Assembly (NCBI GenBank): GCA_018417955.1
Contig: JACTVC010000001.1
Coordinates: 4,154,001 to 4,218,000 of the forward strand
Direction of reading: 5' to 3'
Origin: Laccaria trichodermophora
Taxonomy: Eukaryota > Basidiomycota > Agaricomycetes > Agaricales > Hydnangiaceae
Length of the DNA: 64,000 nucleotides
Under the pieces are notes generated by a model that was given only the letters and a program-made list of their open reading frames with translations, was not told where the DNA came from and ran no database searches. Shown piece by piece: positions 47,541-58,692 of the stretch (the stretch's first letter is position 1; every line of letters starts with the position of its first letter). The position numbers were made by a program, and so were the translations under genes.

Positions 47541-48450
47541 TCACGTCCGTGGAGCTCTAGCTGGTGGCCCGCGGATGTAACAGACCAATGGGCTTAACAA
47601 ATGGTGTGGCCCATGGGTCCAACAGCAACAATGGGTGTCCGCAGAAACGGAGTGGTAGGTAATCCGTCAGTCCGCAGATAAAAGAATTGCTGGTCCGTGG
47701 GGGTAACAGAAAAAGAGCAGGTCCGCGGATGAGAGTGCAGCCCACGGGTGTAATGGAACAAGTGCTTGTCCGTGGATGAAACAGCACAATTGCTGGTCCA
47801 CGGGTGTAATGGAATAATGGTCTCTGAATGTAAAGGCACAATTGTTGGTCCATTTTGCAGGCCAGCTGCAAACGTGGCCCACGGGTGGGGGGCTGATGGA
47901 AGAGGGCCAATTGGTCAAGGAGCAGCAGGTGGTCCGTGGGTGGCCACAGGTGTAACGGAGCAGCAGGTAATCCATGGGTGTAATCGGAGACCCGCGGGGG
48001 AGCCACAAAAGGTCCGTTGCTGTAATTGGAAACCCGCGGGCCAAACAGAAGAAGGTTCCGTGGGTCTAAGAGAACAAGAGCTGGACATTGTGGGTGTAAT
48101 GGAATAAGATCCCGCAGGTGTAATGGACCTATTGTCAACCCGTGGGGTCATGGAACACAATCTGGCCTGTGTGGCGACCCACGGGGCTAACGGAACAAGA
48201 GCTGCCCCATGGGGGTAATGAACAACAGCCAGCCTGAGGGTGTAATGGATCAATTGTCAATCCGCGGGGGCAACAGAACATGATCTGGCCCACATGGCGA
48301 CCCCCGGGGGTAACGGAACAAGAGCTACCCCATGGGGGTAACTGCACAATAGCCAACCCGCAGGTGTAATTGCACAATTGTGCAGCCGTGGGTCCAACGG
48401 AACAGGAGCAGACCCACGGGTTTACCGGACCAAAGCCCACCCGCAAAATT
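47541..48450. repeat. GC-rich block, right FB2 arm and extension beyond it
   Basis: 47541-48058 mirrors the left block. From 48059 to 48450 the same GGTGTAATGGAACAAG/CCGCGGGGG words continue without a mirrored partner, so the left counterpart was truncated or never duplicated. Confidence 0.85.
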
Positions 48451-48860
48451 CAAATAATCATTGGGCTAACCTATGAACTATAGCTTATATCATGGCATGG
48501 GCCCAACTTACAAGCCATAGCATTGAAATTTTACCATTGGGCCCAACCTGTTCCCTTAACAAATACCTTACATTAGGCCCAACCATCAACCGTAGCTTAA
48601 TAATTGGGCCAATGGGCCCAACCATCTCCCTTAATGATTTTCCTTCATTGGGCCCAACTATCAATGGTACCTTAATACCGTCATATATCAATGGCCAAAA
48701 TTACCCCCATTTAAGCCATGTGGCCAATCTATAAACCCTTAGCTTGGACTGTGGCACTGTCGTTGGGCCCAACAATCAAATATACATATTGTCATGTTGT
48801 TGGGCCAATGTATAGTATCATAATGTCTTTTGTAATTGGGCCCATTGGGGTAGCCCTATG
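48451..48860. repeat. Degenerate GGGCCCAAC repeat
   Basis: About ten occurrences of TTGGGCCCAAC or GGGCCAATG-type words, spaced at roughly 20-60 bp. No gene seen. Confidence 0.8.
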
Positions 48861-48912
48861 ACTTATTGGGACAATTGTCAATTTCTATTGTTATGGTTCC
48901 ATAGTGTATCTA
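48836..48912 (-). repeat. Repeat R1 fragment, reverse orientation
   Basis: Matches the 5' third of R1 inverted (GGGGTAGCCCTATGACTTAT, TGTCAATTTCTATTG). Confidence 0.85.
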
Positions 48913-48914
48913 CT

Positions 48915-49090
48915 GAATGCCCTGCTCTTTGTCCATCTCCCTCCCATTTTCTCTCCCCCTTTCTTGTCCATCTCCCCCTCCTTTTCTCTCCCCCTTCCCT
49001 GTGCCTGTCTTTGTCCATCCCTCCTTCCTGTCCCTCCCCCCTCTTCCTTTAGTATACTCTGAATGTAGTAAAATATTTTTTAATGTTTTA
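48915..49090. repeat. Pyrimidine tract with conserved 3' block
   Basis: CTCCCCCT/TTTCTCTCCC tract followed by TGAATGTAGTAAAATATTTT, the same association as at 8335 and 27655. Confidence 0.8.
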
Positions 49091-49707
49091 TGTTGTGATT
49101 GAAATTCATTACAACTTGATCTATCTGAGTTGTGAATTTTTGAGGAATTCTGATAAGCTAAGGTTTGACTTCAATATTTACATCCTTCATGGCAGATATG
49201 AGGAGATTCCAAATCCAAGTTTTTTGATGATCCCATTCCTATGGAATGACCCCATACTTTTTCATAAATGGCAAATTTTGAACAGATTCTATCTGAAGAA
49301 GGCATCCTTGTCTTGCGTAGTAATTTGGCTAAAGTTCATGCCTTTGCAATAAATAAAGTCTTGCAAAATTCTTGTTTTCCATCAAAGCCCATGCCATTGT
49401 GATGGATACAACATTGATTTATTTGTCATAAATATAAATGGCCTGGCAAGATATACACTTTTAAGTGGCTTGTGATAGATTATCCACAGTGAAAATGGCC
49501 AAACCCTGGGATAAAGCCCAATCAAGCTAATTTTCAAGTGAATTTTCAAAGGATCAAGTTCATCCTATAGCCTCCACTGGTAGCTTAAAATGTCAGAAGA
49601 AATCTGAAGAACCAATCAACAAAAAATGGAGCCCAATGGATCAGTATTGCAGCCTGGAGAAATATTTTTTATATTTTGTAAAAAGGACCCCAGACACCCT
49701 GTGACAG
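49091..49707. other. No recognisable feature
   Basis: AT-rich sequence without gene signals. Confidence 0.5.
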
Positions 49708-49815
49708 CTATGGTATGGAATGGTATGGTATGGTATGGTATGGAATGGTATGGAATGGTATGGAATGGTATGGTATGAGGTGGAATGGTATGTGGCATCC
49801 ATACCATGGTATGAT
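49708..49815. repeat. Microsatellite of GGTAT and GGAAT pentamers
   Basis: TATGGTATGGAATGGTATGG and variants repeat about twenty times. Confidence 0.95.
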
Positions 49816-50022
49816 GGAATTGGTATGAGGGTCATGCCACTCTGGAATGGGGTACCACTAAGGTTCCCTAATTCAAAGAATTGGATAACCTCATAGATAC
49901 CCAAAAATGGGTGACTGAAGTGAAATTAGTTACAATGATCAAGCATCCAAGATATCTTTCCATGTCATCCTGATCCTCCATAAAATCTTCACCATTTCAT
50001 GTCCTACATAATAGCCTGTTCT

Positions 50023-53000
50023 TTAATACCTTGGATGCACCTGACTAGTACTTATATCTACTCCCTTCTCTATGAGAAGCTTTGCAATTGCTTCATGGCC
50101 TCCATATGACACTGCCTGGAGTCCATTTCCAAAGTGTCTTCTGTGTGCATAGACATCTGCTCCCACATCCATGAACAGCTTTGCAATTGCCATATGGCCT
50201 CCATATGAGGCTGCCTGGAGTGCATTCACATACTTCCCTCCTTGTGCATTTACATCTGCTCCCTTCTCTATGAGCAGCTTTGCAATTGCTTCATGGCCTA
50301 CATATGATGCTGCCTGGAGTGCATTTCCAAAGGGTCCTCTGTGTGCATTGACATCTGCTCCCTCATCTATGAGCAGCTTTGCAATTGCCTCATGGCCTTG
50401 ATATGATGCTGCCTGGAGTGCATTGCCATACTCTCCTCCCTGTGCATTTACATCTGCTTCCTTCTCTATGAGAAGCTCTGCAATTGTCTTATGTCCACCA
50501 AATGATGCTGCCTGGAGTGCATTTCCATGGTGTCCTCCCTGTGCATTTATATCTGCTTCCTTGTCTATAAGCAGCTTTGCAATTGCCTCATGGCCTTGAT
50601 ATGATGCTGCCTGGAGTGCATTTCCATACTGTCCTCCCTGTGCATTTACATCTGCTCCCTTGTCCATAAGCAGCTTTGCAATTGCCTTGTGGCCTTTATA
50701 TGATGCTGCCTGGAGTGCATTTCCATAGTATCGTCCCTCTGCATTTACATCTGCTCCTTTGTCCATGAGCAGCCTTGTAATTGCCTCATGGCCTCCATAT
50801 GATGCTGCCTGGAGTGCATTATCATACACTCCTCTCTGTACATGTATATCTGCTCCCTTTTCTATGAGCAGCTTTGCAATTGCCTCATGGCCTTGATATG
50901 ATGCTGCCTGGAGTGCATTTCCATACACTCCTCCCTGTGCATTCACATCTGCTCCCTTGTTCATGAGCAGCTTTGCAATTGCCTCATTGCCTCCATGTGA
51001 TGCTGCCTGGAGTGCATTTCCATACACTCCTCCCTGTGCATTTACATCTGCTCCCTTGTCCATGAGCAGCTTTGCAATTTCATCATGGCCTTGAAATGAT
51101 GCTGCATGGAGTGCATTTCTATACATTCCTCCCTGTGCATTTACATCTGCTCCCTTGTCCATGAGCAGCTTTGCAATTGCCTCATAGCCTTGATATGATG
51201 CTGCCTGGAGTGCATTTCCATAGTATCGTCCCTCTGCATTTACATCTGCTCCCTTGTCCATCAGCAGCTTTGCAATTGCCTCATGGCCTATATATGATGC
51301 TGCCTGGAGTGCATTTCCATACTCTCCTCCCTGTGCATGTACATTTGCTCCCTTCTGTATGAGCAGCTTTGCAATTGCCTCATGGCCTCGACATGATGCT
51401 GCCTGGAGTGCATTTCCATGCACTCCTCCCTGTGCATTCACATCTGCTCCCTTGTCCATGAGCAGCTTTGCAATTGCCTCATGGCCTTCCCATGATGCTG
51501 CCTGGAGTGCATTTCCATAGTATCGTCCCTCTGCATTTACATCTGCTCCCTTGTCCATGAGCAGCCTTGTAATTGCCTCATGGCCTCCATATGATGCTGC
51601 CTGGAGTGCACTATCATATTCTCCTCTCTGTACATGTATATCTGCTCCCTCTTCTATGAGCAGCTTTGCAATTGCCTTGTGGCCTTGATATGATGCTGCC
51701 TGGAGTGCATTTCCATACTGTCCTCCCTGTGCATTTACATCTGCTCCCTTGTCTATAAGCAGCTTTGCAATTGCCTCGTGGCCTTTATATGATGCTGCCT
51801 GCAGTGCATTTCCATAGTCTCCACCCTGTGCATTTACATCTGCTCTCCTTTCCAACAAAACATATGATGCTTCAGTTAGTCCAGCCAGTGATGCATAATA
51901 TAGTGGTTTGGCAATCCAATGCCTATATTTTTGTAGATCTGTATCATGTGCATCTATATCATAAATTCGAACCCAGTTCACAAAAGCATTATTTTCATCT
52001 GTCAGAAGCTTCATAATCAATGCAAATATTGAAGATGACTGGCAACCAGAATGTGCATGAGTGATCCAGTGTTCTGCAGCATACTTTGCAAGAGGGGAAG
52101 ATACATCCAGATTTTTATCAAGTGGCTCAGACGTGTTAAATTGTAGAAGATAGGCCAGACAGATTTGAGATATGACAGAGTGTGAGAGCTCCTCACTGAA
52201 ACTGAAGTATCTGACTTGCTTCACATGATGGCTTTGAATATACTGGGATATTAGATATTCCTTGACAGAAAAGTGGGAAAGCTTGATGAAACCTATCTAA
52301 TAGTCAGTGCCCATTGAAATCTGTTATTCTTCTAAACACACCTTCTGATTTCATAATAAAACTAGAACATATTTTCAAGACATCCTCCACATCTCGAAGT
52401 TCATTATCAGGTTTGTACTCTGGTCCATTCTCAGCAGAAAGATCAATAGATGCAGTTGCAGCTAACTCTTTTAGTGTCAGTGGACGAACAGCAAATGACA
52501 GCCACTGTAGAAAAGTTTTAGCATAGCAATGAGCTTTTTCATTGATTCCCAGCAAGATTCTGTCATAAGTTTTATCTAAACCCTGGGGTAGATCAGCTAG
52601 CTGCTTCTTGAGATCAGCCTTGGTCCAGCACTTTTTAAGCTCATTTAACTGTAATGCAACCCAACGAAACCTAAAATTGTATTTAACACTCATTGTGTCA
52701 TTCAAATGTTGATAATAAACATACATTCCATCTGCTTGTTCCATTAACTTCAACTTGACTTCCTCTTGAGTGTCAGAGTCCCATTTTTGCAAGTCAGAGT
52801 CATTCTGAAGATGATAGTCAAGGTAGGCTACAAGATCATGATTCTCAGATTCCTCAACCAAGTCAATATAACAAGAAGACTTGAACTTGTCCTCAATCTC
52901 CTGTTCTGGACGGCTAGTAACTAACAAGTGGAGTCCAAGATTTTTATCTTTCTCAAGAATAAAAGTCTGAATCCAGTTAAGAAGCTTTTCTCTTTCAGTA

Positions 53001-54473
53001 CATTCATCAAGAGCATCCAGAATGATGAAAGTTGAACTAAAGCCATCAAGAATTGTTTGAAGAGTATTCTGCAGATCACCCAGAGTTGGCTCTTTATGAC
53101 CAGTGCCACAGTGAGCATACAGATTCACTAAGACCTTAGGCACTCCACCCTCAAATTTCAGAGAGAACTGCCAGATGAGCGATCGCAGTAATTTATCATG
53201 CAGCTGGAAATCCTTTTGTGAGTCTCTGCCATCAAAAAAGAAATATGCAGTGGCAGCATTGAATCTTTGGAAAATATTGTGAATTATTGCTGAGCTGTAA
53301 AGAAAAATCAATTTTATTTCATGAAAAATGTTAAGATAATCAACCTCAAAATAGTTTTCCCAGAGCCAGCTAGATAGACCGTCAATAATGTAAAAATTTA
53401 CAAATGTTGACAGAAAACTTACATTTTCCTTTGATCCAGAGAAAGCCAGGCTGTTTGACCCACCCATAAAATGTATTTCCATTGAGAAACCATTGACAAG
53501 TGTCTGGTTGACTCTCCAGAATTTCATGTGCAGCATTGTAGTTAATAGACTCCTTAGGTGGAGAAAGCCACTGATAAATCTCATTCACTGTGTCAAAGAT
53601 GTGAGTTCAATTACACATTTGAAGAACCTGCAATAATACCCAGTTGCTTATCCCCAAACATCTCAAGTTTTATTTGAATATTTGGGTCAACACCTACTGA
53701 TAACAAACAACATTAAGATGAATATAATGTTTGTCTTGTTCCTTACCTTGATTGATGGTACCTATTAAAATATAAGTGAAGCAATAAAATCTGATAATCC
53801 AAATGCAACAAACCATAGTTAGGGCCTGTATTCATATTTTGAACTGGGGCTGAAATGTTGTTTATAATGTCAGCTTCAAAGTTTGTTGAGGACTCTGCAT
53901 GGTCTGTCTAACTTGAGCAAGCCTGAACTATATTTATAAGAGTACTGACTAGCAGGCATCAGTTCTGCATTCAAAGCAGAAGGAATAGATAGAGAGATAG
54001 GCAGGTCAGAACCTAGCAAATCTAAACAGTGTTATCAGAAATAGAATATAGAGATTTGGAGCAAGCATGAACCTGTCAAGATAGGAGAAGGGTGTTGCAA
54101 GGAATCAACAGCTCCTTGCATGGGACCTTCAATCTGATCAACTGTGAAATAAGAATTAGTGAAGGTTAGTATGAACATTATGGCAAAGAGATTGAGGGGT
54201 ATCTCACAGGCAGCAGTCATTTCAAGAAGTGGGGCAATTGATGGAGTGGTAGGCAGGTAAGAACTCAGGATATCTATATCAGTGTTACCAATGATGAATG
54301 ATAGAGGTTTGGGGTTAATGCAGACCAGTGGAGATAGGTAAAACTTGTTGCGAGCACTCGAGCCCTCCACCCGCAGAGACATCAACCTGATCACCTGGAA
54401 ATTTAAATTGATGAGCAATCAATGCTCACTTCGACGCAGGAAGAATAGAATGTGTCTTACTCCTGCCTGCCAT
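50023..54473 (-). CDS. NACHT-ankyrin STAND (NLR-like) protein, multi-exon
   Basis: Likely a signal-transducing NTPase of the fungal NLR-like class, associated in fungi with non-self recognition and programmed cell death; its ligand is unknown. Exons I can join in frame: 53747-53761, 53628-53693, 53423-53587, 53345-53369, 52725-53294, 52342-52670 and 50023-52292. The N-terminal exons before these, back to a possible ATG at 54473, are uncertain. Motifs in order: P-loop GKSGSGKT, made only by splicing; Walker B STFIILDALDEC; LLVTSRPEQE; FRWVALQL; LPQGLDKTYDRIL; a winged-helix-like LSFAVRPLTLKELA; KLSHFSVKEYL. About 19 ankyrin repeats follow. Introns are 40-54 nt with GT-AG ends. The apparent frame breaks at 52304 and 53382 are introns, so the gene looks intact, unlike the transposons around it. 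The first exons and the TSS would need transcripts. Confidence 0.85.
50035..51890 (-). repeat. Ankyrin repeat array (about 18 near-identical 33-residue units plus one diverged)
   Basis: The unit consensus is GNALQAASYGGHEAIAKLL plus a DKGADVNAQGG-type loop, 99 bp each. Only a few positions vary between units. A three-unit block (with GADIHVQR, then EAITRLLMDKGADVNAEG) occurs twice, eight units apart, which points to a duplication of about 264 residues. The first unit (LYYASLAGLTEASYVLLERR) is diverged. Confidence 0.95.
53345..53369 (-). other. 25-nt microexon encoding the P-loop
   Basis: Flanked by a 53-nt intron (53370-53422, GTAAGT...TCTAG) and a 50-nt intron (53295-53344, GTTGAT...TTACAG). 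Spliced, the sequence reads IKGK-SGSGKTIL-SSAII in one frame, restoring Walker A between exons whose unspliced frames lack it. Confidence 0.85.
53814..54473 (-). other. Putative N-terminal exons of the NACHT-ankyrin gene
   Basis: An ATG at 54471-54473 (MAGR) is followed by a donor GTAAGA and the acceptor TTTCCAG at about 54400, opening SDQVDVSAGGGLECSQQ. A similar acceptor (TTTCACAG) near 54140 opens VDQIEGPMQGAVDSLQ. A last exon ends with APVQNMNTGPNYG before the donor at 53813. The two middle segments and their following introns resemble each other, suggesting a tandem exon duplication. Exact exon ends are guesses. Confidence 0.4.
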
Positions 54474-54562
54474 GGCTATGTCTGCTGCACTGATGGTTGA
54501 AGATGGAGTTATCAGGCTGGGCGGGGCGGAGCTGGGGCTGACGGATTCACGTTGATATTTAT

Positions 54563-54703
54563 CTAGTAGCACGAGATCGTGAACTCTGACCTCGAACCGC
54601 CATAGCGTCTATTACGTGGGTGGTCAGCGATCGTGCCTTCATCGGGCAATTCCTCGAGCTTGCGTTTCAAACGATTTTCGCGGAGGTCAATGGGATCAGA
54701 CAT
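54563..54703 (-). CDS. 46-codon ORF, possible first exon of a lost gene
   Basis: MSDPIDLRENRLKRKLEELP begins at 54703 and runs to TAG at 54563. Charged-helix composition and a favourable ATG context (ACCATGTCTG) look coding. It lies just upstream of the NACHT-ankyrin start on the same strand. It could be an alternative 5' exon of that gene, a separate micro-protein or the stub of a truncated gene. Confidence 0.3.
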   Translation of the reverse strand: MSDPIDLRENRLKRKLEELPDEGTIADHPRNRRYGGSRSEFTISCY

Positions 54704-55559
54704 GGTGGTTCAGAAGAGAGAATCGATGCTGTGCGGCGTCAATCTTCAAAATGGGTAACGGACCGTTTCACAGAGTCAGCTGACGTTCCTGATTGAGGTC
54801 CCTCCCACCTGCCTCCCACAGTGGTTCGGCGTCAAGTCAGGCCACAAGGATGGTGGTCAACGGAGAAGTGTGTCACAGAAGCAAAACGACGAACACCTCT
54901 CAAGACTGAAGGAAATTGAAACTCCAAGGGACGAACGAAAGGCTGATGCGTGGTCACGGTCGTGCTTATTTTGTGTGGCTGTGCAAAAGACGACCTTTCC
55001 TTCCAGATACCTTGCGACCCACCTATGGGCCCTCCTACTTGTTGTTGTCATTGTCTTTGCTCGGCCAGCTTCCCGTCGCGAAGTACCCATGGATTCAACT
55101 GCGCCGCGAACCCCCCTCGTCGAATGGGACGAGTCGTCCAATGCTTCCTCTCTGGGTCGTTCAAATACTGCCGACATCGCCTGGAGACCCGACCTCGCGC
55201 TGTGATCAAAATTTAACGCGATGACCGCTTCCGCCAACTTGTACCGATATAGAGAGAGCGGGGAGATGTTGAGGGGTATAAACAAGATTTGAATCGACCT
55301 TTTTTTGCTTCAACTCCATACCCGGCAACGCGCTCGAAGCCACTTTGCATAACACGGAGGAGACTCCGTTGGCTCAAGTTGATCGTCAGTATCTCTCTCT
55401 TGCAAGTCCACAACGCCTGCCCTAACGGCTTTCCATTGCAGACGTGGCGGGCGTTTTTAATGATGCCCAGCTGGACGACGATAATACCATCTTGAAAAGC
55501 TCCACACACCATGCGAGGTCCCCGCCGTCCACCTGCTCAGAAGGGCAAGCTTCAGTCGG
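54704..55559. other. Intergenic region without a convincing gene
   Basis: GC-balanced sequence with overlapping open frames on both strands (54857-55285 minus; 54870-55205 plus) and no supporting motif. It probably contains promoter sequence for the genes on both sides. Confidence 0.4.
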
Positions 55560-58500
55560 AGAGCTGCAGAGTGGGGATGACCGTTTCACCTTTTGTAAGT
55601 TATTACCCTGCGTTACTTATTCATTTGTACCTTTCTCCCTTCCTCGACCTCTGCATTCCTTATCCCCCGCATACGTTCGATATTTCGTTCGCTAACTCCC
55701 CCGTTCGTTACTCAGGTTCTGGTTTCATAACATCAACGCAAGCCCAACTTCGATGCTTGTACCGTCTTTCCTCCACCATGACCCGCACGACCCGGCCACT
55801 TCATTCCCTCGTGCATCGATTCACGAAGGAAATTTCGTCATTGTCTAATCTTGTTAACGAACTTGCCTCCATACCAAGCTCACTGGTTGAACATCGAATC
55901 TTTGCCAATGGCCGCAGGCAGACCCCTCACACATCGATCGTCTCATCGATTGCCCAGCTATGTGGCTTTCAGTCATTCGCCCCTCCAAATGCTCGCGCAG
56001 TACTCAGAGCTTTTCGGTTACCTCATCCCGACGCTCTGTGTGTCGTGGCATACACGGTATGCCACTCAATGGCCCCAATCTCCGCCTGTGATACCAGTAA
56101 TCATCACCTCTGAACTCGGCGTTCACACCGCATAGATTCTCCATCGTGCGTATCCATCCGCAGCTCGTCGCCGCCACGGGCTGCCGCAACGTCACACACG
56201 GATGTACCCACCGCTGATTGGCTTCTGTAAGTTTGGATTACGCGTGGCCGACGACGATAGGCACTGACACCTGCCTTCCTTTTCAATAGTTCTACGACCA
56301 ATAACGAACTACCAAGGGCAAGGGCCTAGGGTGAGAAACACCATACTCATCAGATTGTCTTCATCTCTTCTCGCGCGGACGCCGACTTCCATGGAGGGTG
56401 GGCGTGGCTATTGCGCATAGGTCGGTCATACTTGGATGCTTCGCATGCGTCGGGTTAGTGCTCACAACAATTGTCCACACGTTCGCTTGGGGTGCGTATG
56501 TATGCTCTGCTTTTGCTCCACGGGAAGGAGAAGGGGCGTAAAGTCTGGTACAGCCTAGATCTTGGTAGCGGTATTCAATGGTGTAGTGGTTTTTTTGGCT
56601 GCAAGCCCGGCAAAGCCAAGACGTTTGACTGATTTGCTATTACTTCCTACTCCTACAAGTTTCATATAACCTCTGTCGCGCAAACATAATTTCATGTTTT
56701 GTATGTAGCGCGGGAGTTGAACACGATACGACATGCTACAGATGGCCCATGGATCCTTGCTGCGTAGATTCTGCACAGTAAGTTGTTTACGACCTCCCGT
56801 ACAAACGCTAAGACCAACTTCCATAGCATACAAACGGAGAGAGTGAATTGTGACCGTGTAAGAGCAGAGACCGTGACAAGGTTCTGAGATACATTCATGA
56901 GTAAGGGCAGAAAGGGGGAACCAAAAAGACAGACCAGAGGAGGGCGAAGAGTGCCGTTGCGGTTGCGAGCGCGAATGGCCTAGCAAAATGAGTTTAACAG
57001 GCACCAGTATCACGAGGATAGTGGGAATCAAAAGGCGGTTCAAGAATGGGAAAGCTCTTCGTAATCGTTGATAAGGGTAGCCATTCTGTCAAAGGAATGG
57101 TGTTGTTCGTATCATCATCGAGGAACCAATTCGAGAGACTTACCATGCACACAAAGCTTTGTGAATGGCCGTCCTTAACTCCATGTACAAACCGACAGGG
57201 TAGGAGGGGCTAGTCGAATCCTTCATCGATCACCAACGGAGGTGAAGGTAGCACCTACAGGCAATGGAAGTTGAATACGGGAAGATCAAAGAAGCGAGGG
57301 TGTCATACTTACCCCAGTCGAAAGGACACAGGGCGCAAAAACTTCGCTACCAACAGGGACATCCCATCGCTCTTAATCGCCACCCCGAATCTCCTGAAAC
57401 CGTTTCCCTCTCTGCTATCCTCCATGCAAGCAAGAACGGGGTAAGGCACGTGCGGCAGGATTCTGCGCGCTCAAAGTTGACCACCAAGTGCTTTGTTTCG
57501 AGGTATTGCGAATCTTGTGCAGCAGCATGTAGGTCTGTATGCCGGTGTCAGCAACGGGTTTTGGAAAAAAGAGAGGGGAGAAAACAAGTGCGTACTTGTA
57601 CTTCATGTGAGGCTATAACGATCCGTACGCATCCTAGTCGAAGAACCCATTCCATCGCGACGTCCCCTTGAAATACACTGTGCTTCCTTGGTTTCACGGA
57701 TGGACCACAACGAGGAAGAGGGCACGCTTGCTACACGTAGGTGACGCGGCGGCTGGAGATGGACATTGAGCTTGAAGCTTGGTTGCGGAATAACTGCAAG
57801 GAGATCTAGTTGCGTGGGCCTGCACACCTGAATGGAAGATATAGCGCGGCATTATAGGGCGAGTCCTTTGCGAAAAGTACATAGGAAGGGGGAGTTGATA
57901 CAGTCGTCTCGGACTTCGCGTGGCCCGCTGACGCAGTAAACTACTAGAGTTGAAACAGGTTCAGACCCCAGAAGAAGAGGAGATAAAGCACGAACTCACC
58001 CTGGTATGATTTCCAGTCGCATATCACTCAGAGCGACGTATTCACACTGACGTGCGTCCTCGCTGGGCACGAAGAACACTGCAACCATGAGATGTTACGA
58101 TACGTCATGGCACCCTTCATAGACGAATGTGACCCAGGTGTAACATTTCGACTGAACGTTATTGAGATTTCCTCGTCCTTCGTCCCAGAGCAAGTGAGTG
58201 CGAGGTGGAGCCCAAGTGGAGCCTTTTTCGTGCGTAAAGCTCACTGACGTGAGCAGGTGCGGTTGAACTTTGAAGCAAATGTATGCCCTGGCAAACGTCA
58301 ATACAACGGAACCTTTCAGACAACCCAACACATTGTGCCTTGCCAGAGCTTGAATGAACGACAGCAACGAAGGATGACTTCGCCTGCTGGCTCTCTTTCT
58401 ATGGTATGTCTCGGAGAACATCAGATCACGACTATCCCACTGATCAATCATCCTTCTCTTAGCCTCCTAGAGGAAGATCACACCGTCCTCACTCTGAAGT

Positions 58501-58690
58501 GCGTTCTTTCCAGACAGTTCAACAGGCGTCGATCCAGATTCCATCTAGAACAACGGCTCAGACGACAACAATGACCAAGGGATACGGCAGCACTGTTCCT
58601 CATTAACCCCCCCATCCGTCTCCCGCCTCGCAACTAGCTTCGTCCAAAGGATGGGTACATTCGAAGGGGGCATCCCACCATGATCAGCTA
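55560..58690 (+). repeat. Right copy of the duplicated block, upstream part
   Basis: Homologous to about 112-2390 with different segment order. An intron-like unit lies at 55595-55714 (GTAAGT...TTACTCAG), followed by protein-like sequence to about 56110 (containing HSPLQMLAQYSELFGYLIPT in one frame). A second intron-like unit is near 58404-58462 (GTATGTCTCGG...CTCTTAG). After it, SLLEEDHTVLTLKCVLSRQF is readable, then the frame breaks. This looks like a decayed 5' part of the gene at 58693 or of a neighbour. Confidence 0.6.
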
Positions 58691-58692
58691 CT

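Larger units (their letters stand above)
43243..48058. mobile_element. Giant foldback-like inverted repeat FB2
   Basis: Left arm 43243 to about 45540, right arm about 45795 to 48058, with paired outer positions summing to 91301 (43257 with 48044). Each arm runs outward from the axis: a core with TTCATGGGGA/GAAGGAGTGA words and ACTACAAA hairpins, about 1.4 kb of 59-bp repeats, then a GC-rich CCGCGGG block. Outer parts are almost identical and the core is more diverged. The core stretch 45636-45692 resembles the FB1 core (31190-31250). No target duplication found, and both flanks are repeat extensions rather than clean ends. Confidence 0.75.

Noticed and set aside
43257..48138. Frames of 81-193 codons with His/Pro/Leu-rich composition in the GC-rich blocks
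   Set aside because: Produced by CCGCGGG/CACGGACC repeats, open on several frames at once and mirrored by the palindrome.
49708..49815. Telomere-like or centromere satellite
   Set aside because: The GGTAT/GGAAT pentamers form a short isolated microsatellite, not a TTAGGG-type array or a long satellite.
50171..51520. Plus-strand ORFs rich in SSFAIASWP repeats
   Set aside because: Antisense shadows of the ankyrin repeats.
52304..53584. Reading the NACHT gene as broken by frameshifts at 52304 and 53382
   Set aside because: Introns at 52293-52341, 53295-53344 and 53370-53422 with GT-AG ends restore one frame through all expected motifs.
54857..55285. 142-codon minus-strand ORF
   Set aside because: It overlaps plus-strand frames of similar length, has no recognisable domain and no preserved copy in the left duplicated block.
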